DNA of 64,000 nucleotides from Microglena sp. YARC. Its lineage: Eukaryota > Chlorophyta > Chlorophyceae > Chlamydomonadales > Chlamydomonadaceae. Shown here in pieces: positions 1-12,589 of the stretch. The stretch covers positions 1 through 64,000 of the forward strand of contig JAJSRW010001109.1 in NCBI GenBank assembly GCA_022414725.1. The letters run 5' to 3'. A program made the translations under genes and the position numbers. The notes under the pieces were generated by a model, which was not told the origin of the DNA, did no database searches, and saw nothing but the letters and a program-made list of their open reading frames with translations. Numbering within the stretch: position 1 is the first letter of the stretch; each line of letters begins with the position of its first letter.

Positions 1-3000
1 CTTTGGCTTACACCTCTCACCACTAATAAACCCAAGCAACCTCCCCCACAAACACTACCCCACCAACCCCTAACCCCACACACCTACAACACACCCTCCA
101 CCCACCCACTTTAGTAACACAACCAGCACCCCACCCACCCAATCCAATAACAGATAAGCCATTGCAGCAGTGACGGCAAGGCCTTGGCTATATACACCTC
201 CCTAACCATAACCCAGACACACTCCCCCACACCTACCCCACACCACCTACCCCACACCGTCCCACCACCTCCACCCACCCAACATAGTAACACACCCAGC
301 AAACCCCACCCCCCAATGCCAAATAAGAAAATAAGCCCCAACTGAAAGCAGTGAGGCGAGCCCTTGGCATATACCACCTCCCCTACCTAAATAACCCAGC
401 AAACTCCCCCACACCTACCCCACAACCTACCCCAACACTACCCACACCTCCACCCACCACGTGAGTAAAACACACCCAGGCAACCCACCCACCCAATGCC
501 AATAAGAATAGACCATGCAAGCAGTGAGGCGAAGCCTGCTACTCACACCTCACCTACCTAATAACCACAAACTCCCCCACACCTACCCCACACCTACCCA
601 CACCTCCACCCACCCAACGTATAAAACACAACCCAGCAACCCCCACCCACCAATGCCAATACAGATAGCCATGAGCAGTGAGGCGAGGCCTAATGGTGGG
701 CTATACACCTCCCTACCCCTAATAACCCAGCAACTCCCCCACACCTACCCCACACCTACCCCACACCTACCCACACCTCCACCCACCCACGTAGTAACAC
801 AACCATCCAGCAAATCCCCCAACCCACCAATGCCAATACAGATAGCCATGAGCCAGTCATGAGGCAAGCCTTGCTAGTTACACCCTCCCTACCTAATAAC
901 CCAGCAACTCCCCCACACCTACCCCACACCTACCCCACACCTACCCATTCACCTCCACCCCACACACACATAGCTAACACACCCAGCAAACCCCACCCAC
1001 CCCCAATGCCAATAGAATAGCCTATGAGCATGAGGCGAGGCCTTGGCTATACACCTCACCTAACCTAATAACCACAGCAAACTCCCCCACACCTACCCCG
1101 AAAGACCTACCCCACACAACTACCCACACTCCACCCCCCACGTAGTAACACAACCCCAGCAACCCACCCACCAATGCCAATAAGAATAGCCATGAGCAGT
1201 GAGGCGAGGCCTTGGCGCTAATACACCTCCCTACCTAATAACCCAGCCAACTCCCCACACCTACCCCAACACCATACCCACACCTACCCACACCCTTCCA
1301 CCCACACCACATAGTAACCACACCCAGCAACCCCACACCAATGCCAATAAGCAATAGCCAATAGTGAGCAGTGAGGCGAGGCCTTGGGCTATACACTCCC
1401 TACCTAATTAACCCCAGCAACTCCCACACCTACCCACACCTACCCCCACACCTACCCACACCTCCACCCACCCACATAGTAACACACCCAGCAACCCACC
1501 CACCCCCAATGCCCAATAAAGAATAGCCCAAAACTGAGCAGTAAGAGGCCGAGGCCTTGGCCTATACACCTCCCTACCTAATAAAACCCAGCAACTCCCC
1601 CACACCTACCCCACACCTACCCCACACCTACCCACACCTCCACCCACCCACGTAGTAACACAACCAGCAACCCACCCACCAATGCCAATAAGAATAGCCA
1701 TGAGCAGTGAGGACGGGAGGCGCTTTGGCTATTTTTACACCTCCCACTAATAACCCAGCAAACTCCCACCCACACCTACCCCACACCTACCCCACACCCT
1801 ACCCACCACCTCCAACCCAACACCACATAGTAACACACCAGAGCAAAACCCCCACCCACCCAATGACCAATACAGAATTAGCCATGAGCAGTGAGGCGAG
1901 GCCTTGGCTAAATACACCTCCTACCTAATAACCCCAGCAAACTCCCCCCACACCTTACCCCAACAGCCTTACCCCCACAACCTACCCCAACACCCTCCAC
2001 CCACCAAACATAAAGAAACACCACCCCCAGCAAAACCCACCCACCAATGCCAATAAGAATAGCCAACTGAAGCAGTGAAGGCGAGGCCTTGGCTATACAC
2101 CTCCCTACCTAATAACCCCCAGCAACCTCCCCCACACCCTACCCCACACCTACCCCACACCTACCACACCTCCACCCCCACCCACGTAGTAACACAACCA
2201 GCCAACCACCCCACCCAATGCCAACACATGATAGCCCATGAGCAGTGAGGCGGGCCTTGGCTATAACACCTCCCTACCTAATACCCATGCAACTCACCCC
2301 ACACCTACCCCACACCTACCCCACACCTACCCCCACACCTTCCACCACCACCACAAGTAGTAACACACCCCAGCAACCCCACCCACCAATGACAATACAG
2401 ATCAGCCATGAAGCAGTGAGCGGAGGGCCTTGGCATACACCTCACCTCACCTAATAACCAGGCAACTCCCCCACACCTACCCCACACCTACCCCACAACC
2501 TACCCCACACCCCTCCACCCCCCACGTAGTAGTTAACACACACCAGCACCCACCGACCAAATGCCATCGCAGCCATTGCGTGGGCAAAGGCCTGGCTATA
2601 CACACTCCCACACAACCTAAATAACCCCCAGCAACTCCCCCACACCACCCCCACACCACCCACACCTACCCAACACCTCCACCCACCAACATAGTAACCA
2701 CCCAGCAACCCACACCACCATGAGCCATAAGAAAGCCAATGACAGGCAGTGAGGCGAGGCCTTGGCTATACACCTCTAGCCTAATAACCCAGCAACTCCC
2801 CCCACACTACCCCACAACCTTACACACCTCCACCCACCCACGTATAGTAACACAACCCCGCAACCCCACCCACCAATTGCAACTAAGAATAGCATGGAGC
2901 AGTGCAGGCGACGGCCCTTGGCTATTACACCTCCCCCTACCTAAATAACCCAGCAACTCCCCACACCTACCCACACCTACCCCACACACTCCACCCACCC

Positions 3001-6000
3001 ACGTATGTAACACACCCAGCAACCCCACCCACCAATGCCAATACAGAATAGCCAATGAGCAGTGAGGCGAGGCCTTGGCGAATACACCTCCCTACTAATA
3101 ACCCAGCAACTCCACCCACACCTACCCCACACCTACCCCACACTACCCACACCTCCACCCACCCACATAGTAACCACCACCCCAGCAACCCACCCAACCA
3201 ATGCCAATACCAGATAGCCATGAGCCAAGTAGGCGAGGCCTTGGCTATACACCTCCCTACCTAATAACCCAGCAACTCCCCCACACCTACCCCACACCTA
3301 CCCCACACCTACCCACACCTCCACCACCCACGTAGTAAACCACACCCAGCACCCACCCACCCCAAATGCCAATACAGATAGCCATGAAGCAGTGAGGCAA
3401 GCCTTGGCTATACACCTCCCTACCCTTATATAACCCAGCAACTCCCAACCACACCTACCCCACACTTACCCCCACCAACCTACCCCACCTCCACCCACCC
3501 ACCATAATGTAAACACACCCCAGCAACCCCACCACCAATGCCAATAAAGAATAGCCCAAGCAGATGGGCGAGCCTTGGAGCTATACCACCTCCCTACCCT
3601 AATACCAGCAACTCCCCCCACACCTACCCCACACCCTACCCCACCACCCTACCCACAGCCTCCCACCACCCCACGTAGTAACAACAACCAGCAACCCACC
3701 CACGCCAATGCATACAAGATAGCCATGAAGCCCAGTGAGGCAAGGCCTTGGCTATACACCTCCCTACCTAATACCAAGAACCCAGCCACACTCCCCCAAC
3801 ACCTACCCACAACCTACCCCCACACCTACCACCACCTCCACCCACCCACATGAGTAACACACCCAGGCAACCCAACCACAAAATGACAATAAGAATAGCA
3901 CTTGAGACAGTGAGGCGAGGCCTTGGGCCTATACCAACCCCTCCCACCCGAATAAACCCAGCAACTCCCCCACACCTACCCCACACCTACCCCCACACCC
4001 CTAACCCAACACCTCCACCCACCCACTTAGTAACAACAACCCAGCAACCCACCCACCCAATGCCAAATAAGATAGCCTAGCAGTGAGGCGAGGCCTGAGC
4101 TATACACCTCCCCCTACCTAACTAACAGGCAAACTCCCCCACACCTACCCACACCTACCCACACCTCAACCCCACCACACGTAGAACAACACCCAGCAAA
4201 CCCACCCCAACCAATGGCCAATAACAAGAGCCAATGAGCAGTGAGGCGAGGCCCTTGGACCTATACACCTCCCTACCCTAATAACCCCAGCAAACTCCCC
4301 ACACCTACCCCACACCTACCCCACACCCCTACCACACACCTTCCACCCACCCACGTAGTAACACCCAACCAGCACAACCCACCCCACCAATGCCAATACA
4401 GATAGCATGAGGCAGTGAGGCAAGGCCATTGGCTATACCCACCTCCCTACCTAATAACCGAGCAACCTCCCCCCACACCTAACCCCCACCACCCTTACCC
4501 CACACCACCCACCCTCCACCCACCCCACATTAGTAAACACACCCAGCAAACCACCACCACCAATGCCAATAAGAATAGCCCTATGAGCGTGTGGCTGAGG
4601 CGAGGCCTTGGCTATTACACCTCCCACCCTAAACCCCAGCAAACTCCCCCCACACCTACCCCCACACCTACCCCCAACACCTTACCCACCACCTCCACCC
4701 ACCCACGTAGTAAAACACAACCAGCAACCCACCCACCAATGCCAATAAGAATAGCCATGAGCAGTGAGGCGAGGCCTTGGCTAACACCTCCCACCATAAT
4801 AACCCAGCAACCCCCACACCTACCCCACACCTACCACACCCTCACCCACACCTCCCACCCACCACCATAGTAACACACCCAGGCAACCCACCCACCAATG
4901 CCAATAAGAAATAGCCATGGAGCAGTTGCAGGCGAGGCCTTGGCCTTATTTACACCTCACCTACCTAAACCCCAGCCAGCAACTCCCCCACACCCTACCC
5001 CACACCTACCCCACACCTACCCACACCTCCACCCCACCCACATAGTAACACACCCTAGCAACCCACCCACACAATGCCAATAAGAATAGCCATGAGCAGT
5101 GAGGCGAGGCCTTGCTATACACCTCCCTACCTAAATAACCCAGCAAAACTCCCCCACACCTACCCCCACACCTACCGCCACACCTACCCCACCACCTCCA
5201 CCCCACCCACGTAGTAAAGTAAACACAACCAGCAACCCACCCACCAATGCCCAATAAAGAATAGCCATGAGCCAGTGAGGCCGAGGCCTTGGAACTATAC
5301 ACCTCCCTACCTAATAACCCAGCAACTCCCCCACACCTACCCCACACCTACCCCACACCTACCCACACCCCACCCACCACATAGTAACACACCCAGCAAA
5401 CCCACCCAACCAATGCCAATAAGAATAGCCATGAGCAGTGCTATGACGCAGGCCTTGGCTATAAACACCTCCCTACCTATAACCCAGCAAACTCCCCCAC
5501 ATCCTACCCACCACCTACCCACCTACCACCACCTCCAACCCACCCACATAGTAACACACCAGCCAACCCACCACCCAATGCCAATTACAAATAAGCCCAT
5601 TGAGATAGGCGAGGCCCCTTGCGGCTATACCACCTCCACCTAATAACCCAGCAACTCCCCCACCGTACCCCACCACCTACCCCACACCTCACCCACCACC
5701 CTCCACCCACCCAATAGTAACACACCCCAGCCAACCCACCCACCAATGCCAAGTAAGAATAAGCCATGAGCCCAGTGAAGGCCGAGGCCTTGCTATACAC
5801 CTGTCCCCTAACCTAATAACCCCAGCAAACTCCCCCCACCACCTACCCGCACACCTACCACCACCTACCCACACCTCCACCCCACCCACATAGTAACACA
5901 CCCCAGCAACCCACCACCCAATGCCCAATAAAGAATTAGCCCATGAGCAGTGATGCGAGGCCTTGGCTATACACCTCCCCTACCTAAATAAACCAGCAAC

Positions 6001-8255
6001 TCCCACACCTCACCCCACACCTACCCCACACCTACCACACCTTCCACCCACCCACATAGTAACACACCCAGCAACCCACCCACCAATGCCAAACAGATTA
6101 GCCATGAGCAGTGAGGCGAGGCCTATGGCATATGCACCTCCCTACCTAAATAACCCAGCAACTCCCCACACCTACCCCACACCTACCCCCACACCTACCC
6201 ACACTCCACCCCCACCCACCATAGTAACCACACCCGCAACCCACCCACCAATGCAATAAAGAATAGCCCATGAGGCAGTGAGGCGAGGCCTTGAGCCTAT
6301 ACACCTCCCTACCTAATAACCCAGCAACTCCCCCACACCTACCCCACACCTACCCCACACCTACCCACCCACCTCCACCCACCCACCGTAGTAACACAAA
6401 CCCAGCAACACCACCCACCAATGCCAATAAGAATGCCAATGAGCAGTGAGGCGAGCCTTCTTGGCTATACAGCCTCCCTACCCTAAATTACCCAGCAACT
6501 CCCCCACACCGTACCCCCACACCTACCCCCACACCCTACCCACTCACGCTCCAATACCCCCACCCACATAGTAACACACCCAGCAACCCCACCCACCAAT
6601 GCCAATAAGAATAGCCATGAGCAGTGAGGCAAGGCCTTGGGATGATCTACACCTCCCTACCTAATAACCCTAGGCAACTCCCCCCACACCTACCCCACAC
6701 CATACCCCACACCTACCCACACCTCCACCACCCACATATAACACAACCCAGCAACCCCACCACCCCAATTGCCCCAATAAGAATAGCCTGAGCAGTAGGC
6801 GAGGGCCTTGGCTATAACACCTTCCCTACTAATAACCCCACAAACTCCCCCACCCACCCCTACCCCACACACTACCCACACTCCTCCCACCCACCATAGT
6901 AACACCACCCCAGCAACCCCCACCCACAATGCCAAATACAGATAGCCATTGAGCAGTAGAGCAAGGCCTTGCATACACCTCCCTATCCTAATAACCCAGC
7001 AACTTCCTCCCCACACCTACCCCCCACCACCCCCACCTACCCCACACCTTCCACCACCCACATAAGTAACACACCAGCAAACCCACCCACCAATGCCAAT
7101 ACAGATAGCCCATGAGCCAGGAGGCGAGCCTTGGGCTATACACCTCCCCTACCTAATAACCCCAGCAATCCCCCACAGCCTACCCACCACCTACCCACAC
7201 CTACCCACACCTCCACACCAACACCACGTAGTAACACAACCCACAACCCTAATGCCAATAAAGTGGGATAGCAATTGCACGCATGAGCCGAGGCCCCTTG
7301 GCTATACAAACCCTCCACGAATAAACACAACTCCCAGCACCTACCCCCAACACCTACCCCACACCTACCCCACACTCCACCACCCCACCATAGTAACCAC
7401 ACACCCAGCAACCACCCTACCAAATTGCCAATAAAAGAATAGCAGAGCAGTGAGGCGAGGCCTTGCGCTATACACCTCCCTACCTAATCAACCCAGGCAA
7501 CTCCCACACCCTACCCCCACACCTACCCCACACCCTACCCACACCCTCCACCCACCCATCAATTAGTAATACTACCACCCCCCAGCCAAACCCCACCACC
7601 CCCAATGCAATAAGAATAGCCCATGAGGAGTTGAAAGGCCGAAGGCCTTGGCCTATACACCTCCTACCTCAATAAACCCAGCAACTCCCCCACAACCTAC
7701 CCCACACCTACCCACACCCTTCCCAACCCACCGCACATAGTAACACACCCAGCCAACCCCACCCACCAATGCCAATACAGATAGCCCATGAAGCAGTGAC
7801 AGGCGAGGCCTTGGCTATACACCTCCCCTACCTAATAAGCCCCAGCAAACTCCCCCAACACCTACCCCCACCACCACTACCCACACCTACCCCCCTCCCC
7901 CCACCACGTGAGTAAACACATAACCGCAACCCCACCACCAATGGCCCCAATAAGAATAGCCCCATGAGCAGTGAGGCGAGCCCTTGGCATTACACCTCCC
8001 CTACCTAATAACCCAACTCCCACACCTTACCCACACCCTACCCACAACCTACCACACCTCCACCCTACCCACATGAGTTACAACACACCGCAAAACCCAC
8101 CCACAATGCCCATAAGATAGCCATGAGCCAGTAGGCGAGGCCCTTGGCTATACACTCCCTACCTAATAACCCAGCAACTCCCCCACACCTACCCCCCACA
8201 CCTACCCACACCTCCCACCCCCCACATAGTAACACACCCAGCAACCCCACCCCAC
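1..8255 (-). repeat. ~165-bp satellite, donor-side array of gene 4
   Basis: About 50 tandem units of roughly 150-175 bp fill this stretch and run off the left edge. On the plus strand a unit reads CCTTGGCTATACACCTCCCT, then a run of 11-bp TACCCCACACC subrepeats whose number varies, then CACGTAGTAACACA and AATGCCAATAAGAATAGCC. Read on the minus strand, each unit carries a short exon-like block (AGCCAAGGCCTCGCCTCACT to TTGGCATTG) followed by GTGGGT, a good donor. This block is homologous to the 3' end of the exon at 8256-8362. Translated in that exon's frame the consensus gives QGLASLLMAILIGIG, a hydrophobic segment. I therefore read the satellite as an expanded donor-side junction array rather than an unrelated satellite. 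Copies differ by many one-base indels, so the open frames here are not genes. Confidence 0.7.
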
Positions 8256-8362
8256 CATGCCAATACAGATAGCCACTGAGGATGAGGGCGAGGCTTTGGC
8301 CAAGGTCCTCTTCTTGGTTTGGAAACCTCCTTACAATTGCGGGGCCGTCTATGAAATGACCG
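8256..8362 (-). CDS. Gene 4 exon, unidentified protein
   Basis: Minus-strand exon bounded by an AG acceptor (plus 8363-8364) and a GT donor (plus 8254-8255). It encodes GHFIDGPAIVRRFPNQEEDL followed by a hydrophobic end, GQSLALILSGYLYWH. Its 3' half is repeated about 50 times in the satellite to the left, and its 5' part (GGTCATTTCATAGAC) is repeated in the array to the right, which supports it as the real exon between two junction arrays. The function is not recognised. A speculative reading is the upstream part of a DnaJ X domain, since plant members have a V-E/D-G...F-V/I...E..L...LL..IG pattern here. That would make it an inverted piece of gene 1. The array consensus suggests the last codons carry indels. 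Confidence 0.5.
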
Positions 8363-9310
8363 CTCATCCCACCCCCTAGTATGAGGGGGGGAAGGGGGCT
8401 TGGTGGTGGGGTGGGACGTTGCAGTGGAGTCCTGTGGGAGAAAAGGGAAGTGTGGTGTTAGGGCGGTGTGTGTGTGGGGGGAGATTATGACGGGAGGGCT
8501 GCTTCAAACGTATGGCTACATACAGGGCTGCCTTTTTTGTTTGCCTTCAGTCTCAATATACCAGCCATCACCAATATAATGACATTAACCCAACGAAAAT
8601 GGCCGCTACCATCCACCTAGGTACCGAGAAGACGGGGAGTGGGCTTGGTTTGTGGGGTTGAGCGGCAGTGGCGTCTGTCTGCGGCCTCGTTGGGGGGGAA
8701 AGGCGACATTGTGTGCTGTGTGGGGGGGGGGATTATTAGGCTGAGGCTGCCCGAACGTTACGCCTACAGTTTATAGGGGCGCAGCTTGGGTCTGTTTCAG
8801 TCTTATTACCATTGTAATAGATAAACACTACACACCATTGGCCGGGTCTATGAAATGACCGCTACCATCCACCTAGGTTCGTTGGACCGTTGGGGTGGTA
8901 AGGGAGGCCTGCCCCAGTGTAGGCCATACATATGGGGCTGCGTGGTTGTTTCTCTAATTACCATGATCATTACCATGTATTAGGATAACACTACACACCA
9001 TTGGCCAGGTCTACAAAATGACCGCTACATCCACCTAGGTGCTGTGATGGGTGTGTGGGGGGGGAGGAGCGCCCCCAGACGTTAAGTCTCTACATCATGG
9101 GGCTGCTGTGGGTTGTTCAAGTCTAATTACCATGTCATGTTAACCATGTATGAGATAACACTACACACCAATTGGCCAGGTCTACCAAAATGACCGCTAC
9201 CATCCACTAGTGGGGTGTGGTGGGAGGGGGGGGAGGGCTTGCCCAGAGTTAGGCCTACATTGGGCTGCGTGGGTTATGTGGGTCGGGTCTACTATTACAT
9301 GCCATTAAAC
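8363..9310 (-). repeat. Acceptor-side array of gene 4 (~170-270 bp units)
   Basis: Four further copies of a 37-nt exon-like block lie here on the minus strand. Each is preceded by CCTAG or a close variant and starts GTGGATGGTAGCGGTCATTT. Approximate plus spans are 8581-8616, 8836-8872, 8999-9034 and 9169-9206. The clearest (8836-8872) encodes VDGSGHFIDPAN and is followed by a GTGTGT donor. Spacers contain G runs (C runs on the gene strand) and a shared AT-richer block (ATAACACTACACACCATTGG). These are partial duplicates of the 5' part of the 8256-8362 exon. The 37-nt length is not a multiple of three. Confidence 0.6.
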
Positions 9311-9650
9311 TGTATAATGGCATCAACAACGTGATAAGTGAGCCACTAGCCTGCCTACCGAGACCCCCTACCTCACCAAGCCGTAAGCCTACTCTTACAC
9401 CCTACCTAACCAAGCTACCTACCTACCCCCCCCCTACCACTGCTAACCCCCACCTACCCAACCACCCACTCCACCACCAGTGTCCTACCCACGGTATACC
9501 CACCCACACGGCACCCTACCCACCTTACCCAAGACCACCCCACCCACCTACACCGCACCACTAGCTACCAACCTAACCCCACCCCTACTCACCTATAATA
9601 GCTTACCTACCTACCCCCCGTCCCACACCCACCACTCACTTCCTACCCGC
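9311..9650. other. C-rich junction between two head-to-head gene fragments
   Basis: This stretch is low-complexity CTAC/CCACC-rich DNA with no exon I can support. To its left lies the acceptor array of a minus-strand gene, to its right the acceptor array of a plus-strand gene. Both genes should therefore continue upstream through this segment, and neither does. It is either an inversion breakpoint, an assembly join in low-complexity DNA, or the place where upstream exons were lost. Confidence 0.5.
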
Positions 9651-10953
9651 CTACCCATGCCACCTAGGGCGCCGGAACTTTGCAAGCCAATATGAAATTC
9701 TCGGAGCTATCCCCCGCCCCACTACCCACCTAACCTCCTACCTACCTCCCCCCACCCCACCCCACCCCACCCTTCCCACCCCCCCTCCGCACACATCCGT
9801 CTACCTACCTATACCACCCTACCTACCTACCTACCCCTACCTACCCTTACCTACCTCCACCAACACACCCAGCCTCCCCGTACCCCACAAACCACGTGGG
9901 CCACCACACGGACCCACTCCCCATCCACCTTGGCTGCTTTTTTCGGAGGCCTTTAGCAGCCAAGATGAAATTATCGGTACCCCCCCCTGCCCCCCCCACA
10001 CCCCCCCCGCCCCCCGCCCCCCCCCCCACCCCCTATGACACACACACACATACCTACCCACACAAGTCACATATCCCTACCCCCCCCACCTACCCCTACC
10101 CCCCCCTCCACACACACACCACACACACTCACTCACCATCCACCACCTATACCCCCCACCCCCACCCCCCACCCCACCAACTCGACCCACCCCCACCACA
10201 CCCACTCACCATCCACCATAGGCGGCCTTCTTCGCGGAGGCTTTCGGCCAAGAAAAATAATAAAAAGAAAATATTAAAAACAGACCACCACCTCACCCCC
10301 ACCCCCCCCCCCCCTACCCACATACCCCACATACCCCTCCACCCATACTCATTTCCTCCCACCCATCCACCACCTACACCCACCCACCCACTCACCATCC
10401 ACCACCTACACCCACACCCCACCAACTCACCCCCATTACCACCCCACCCACCAGCCCACTCACCATCCACCTAGGCGGCTCTTTCGGAGGCTTTGCAGCC
10501 AAGATGAAATTCTTGGACCCCCCCCCCCCCCCCCCCCCCTACCCCCATACCCCCCCTCCACACACCCACACACCCACTCACTCACCATCCACCACCTCCA
10601 CCCCCACCCCACCAACTCGACCCCACCCCCACCCACCTAGGCAGCCTTCGTTTGGAGCTTTGCGGCCAAGATGAAATTCTCTGGGAGACCATCAAGACTT
10701 GATACAATGCTGCTAGCGCAGTGCCCCTACATAACTACCTACCTAACCCCACAGCCTACATACACACATACCACCTACCCCCACCCACCCACCCACCCAC
10801 CCACCCAACTCCCCATCCACCTAGAGCGCTTCTAGAGGCTGTGCAGCCAAGATGAATTGTCAGACCTCGCCCCCCCCCTACCCCCCCCACCCCTACATAC
10901 CCCCACACCACCCCACCCCATCATACCCCTACCCGTCTAATCCATCCACCTAG
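9651..10953 (+). repeat. Acceptor-side array, gene 1 intron upstream of first visible exon
   Basis: At least six degenerate copies of the start of the next exon lie in C-rich spacer, near 9660, 9930, 10217, 10470, 10636 and 10820. Most are preceded by CCACCTAG or a variant and read GGAGGCTTTGCAGCCAAGAT or similar. The copy near 10636 runs longest and contains part of the GAGACCATCAAGACTT segment. Spacers are poly-C, CCCCACCCAC and CTAC repeats with several C runs over 12 bases. Each copy has its own AG acceptor and pyrimidine tract, so each is a potential decoy acceptor for the exon at 10954. Confidence 0.7.
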
Positions 10954-11094
10954 GCGGCTTCTTTTGGGGGCTTTTGCGGCCAAAGAAATGAAATTCTCTG
11001 GGGAGACCATCAAGACTTCATACAATGCTGCCCAGTGCGCGCTCAAGGTCTACCCCCAGGCTCAACAGAAGATTGAAAAAGCAGTGGCAGAAAG
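10954..11094 (+). CDS. Gene 1 exon: DnaJ X domain, middle part
   Basis: The exon follows CCACCTAG and encodes FAAKEMKFSGETIKTSYN, then AAQCALKVYPQAQQKIEKAV. In plant DnaJ10-like proteins the corresponding stretch of the DnaJ X domain reads roughly PF-x-AEW-x(3)-KGH-x-IKSQ-x(4)-SGA-x(5)-QLQ-x(3)-K; the spacing of F, K-G, IK-x-S, AA and Q-x(2)-K fits. Such proteins are Hsp70 co-chaperones with an N-terminal J domain, which is not in the window. The 5' end carries an extra base compared with array copies (CAAAGAAATG against CCAAGATG), probably a sequencing indel. The 3' end AAAG|TGTGCT matches AAAG|GTGTGC in later copies, where a proper GT donor is seen. As written, the exon ends one base out of phase with the next exon. 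Confidence 0.65.
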
Positions 11095-11765
11095 TGTGCT
11101 AGTGGTTTGGTGGGCAGAAAGATGCACCTTGGTAGGGGGAGGGAGGGGGGGGGGGGGGCGGGGGCGAGGTCTACCAGCTCCCAATTGAAGAATGAGCAGT
11201 GGCAGAAAGGTGTGCTAGTGGTTTGGGTGGGCAGAAAGAATGCACTTGGTAGGGGAGGGGAGGGGGGGGGGGGGGGGGGGGGGGGGCGAGTCTACCAGGC
11301 TCAACAGAAGATTGAGCCCAAGTGGCCCAGGAAACGGTGTGCTAGTTGTTTGGGTGGTCACGGGGTGGGCAGAAAGATCACTTGTAGGGGGAGGGGGGGG
11401 TTTTGGGGGGCAAGGTCTACAGGCTCAACAGAAGATTGAGCCAGTGGCAGAAAGGTGTGCTAGTTTTGGGTGGGTGGTGGGTGGCAGAAAGATGCACTTG
11501 GTGGGGGCAGGGGAGGGGGGGGGGGGGGTGGAGGTTCTACCAGGTCAACAGAAGATTGACAGTGGCAGAAAGGTTGCTCTTAGTGGGTTGTGGGGTGGGG
11601 TGGGGGTGGCAGAAAGGTGCGCTAGTTGGTTGGGTGTGGCGTGTGTGGGTGGGCGAGGCAGAAAGATGCACTTGGTAGGGGGAGGGGGCGGTATAAGTGT
11701 AACTAGGCAGAAACAGAAGATTAGAAAAGCAGTGGCAGAAAGGTGTGCTTGTGTGTAAGGGGGGA
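11095..11765 (+). repeat. Donor-side array, gene 1 intron 1 (G-rich)
   Basis: Five copies of the end of the preceding exon (GCTCAACAGAAGATTGA, GTGGCAGAAAG) are each followed by a GTGTGC-like donor and a G-rich spacer. They lie near 11170-11210, 11291-11330, 11415-11455, 11535-11573 and 11708-11742. Spacers include G runs up to about 30 bases (11252-11287). Copies differ by small indels. The pattern is exon end, donor, start of intron, repeated. Confidence 0.75.
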
Positions 11766-12080
11766 AGTGGGGGGATAGGTAGGTAGGTAGGTCTTAAATG
11801 GTGTCTTAAAGCGCTTATCAGGTGGGCCAACAGGCTGGTAGTGGTCGTGGCAGTGGTGGTGGCAGAAGGAGTGGGAGTGGTGTGTGCAGTGGTGGAAGTC
11901 CTGTAGTGGCAGTGTAGTGGTAGTGGCAGTGGTGGTTAAATCTACAATACGGTAGATAATGGACGTACTATGATACCCCAGTGCTTTATGATACCCTGTC
12001 CACAGTGCCCTTGCATGATACCCATACTGATATGATGTTAAATCTACAATACGGTAGATGATGGGATGACATACAATGAT
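11766..12080 (+). other. Intron 1 core before the MITEs
   Basis: TAGG and GTGGTAGTGGCAGTGG simple repeats come first, then unique DNA. A block of about 70 bp (TATGATACCCCAGTGCTTTA and on, 11968-12035) recurs at 12473-12540 on the far side of the MITEs. A second short block (AAATCTACAATACGGTAGAT) occurs at about 11939 and 12040. No coding signal was seen. Confidence 0.5.
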
Positions 12081-12470
12081 CAGGGTACTACAAAGCGCGG
12101 CGGCAACGCGATTTTCGCGCACGCTTTTTTGAGCCCCTCTGTGTTTCGTGCAGTTATTTCAAGCCCCTGTAGGCGCAGCGCGCAGTTTTTGCGCTTTTTG
12201 CACTAAGGCGCTGACTGATTTGACGTTTATGCACTTTAAGCGCTGACCAATTTGGCAAGAAGTAGTACCATGCAGGGTAATTCAAAGCGCGCGCTTTTGC
12301 GCTTTTGAGCGCTGACTTTTTGACCCTCTCTGCCTTTAAGCGCTTTTTTGCAACCCCCTGTGGGCCGCAGCAGCAATTTTTGCGCTTTTTGCACTACAAA
12401 GCGCAGTTTTTTTTTACAAGTGCGCTAAAGCGCTGGCCAATTCGGCCATTTGAAGTACCCTGGTACCATG
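12081..12470 (-). mobile_element. Outer hAT-type MITE (interrupted by a second copy)
   Basis: The element starts CAGGGTACTACAAAGCGCG and carries the family's internal blocks (TTTTTGCGCTTTTTGCACTA, GCGCTGACCAATTTGG) in reverse orientation. Its right end (GAAGTAGTACCATG) is degenerate and a second copy is inserted there. Flanks ACAATGAT (12073-12080) and ACTATGAT (12471-12478) match at 7 of 8 positions, as expected for an 8-bp hAT target duplication. It has no coding capacity and lies in the middle of gene 1 intron 1. Confidence 0.65.
12273..12462 (-). mobile_element. Inner hAT-type MITE, nested
   Basis: A 190-bp element with ends CAGGGTAATTCAAAGCGC and TTTGAAGTACCCTG, flanked by a perfect 8-bp target duplication GTACCATG (12265-12272 and 12463-12470). 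It has the same family body as the copies at 17712, 19235 and 22570, in reverse orientation. An 8-bp duplication with CAGGG termini fits the hAT superfamily. Its target lies at the end of the outer copy. Confidence 0.85.
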
Positions 12471-12589
12471 ACTATGATACCCCAGTGCTTTATGATACCT
12501 TGTCCATGGTGCCCGTGCATGATACCCTTACTGATATGATGCCTCAGTACCGTATGAAATCCGATGCCCATCACACCCAATACACAATG

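Noticed and set aside
1..8275. CRISPR-like array
   Set aside because: Units have no repeat/spacer alternation with unique spacers; whole units are repeated, in a eukaryotic context.
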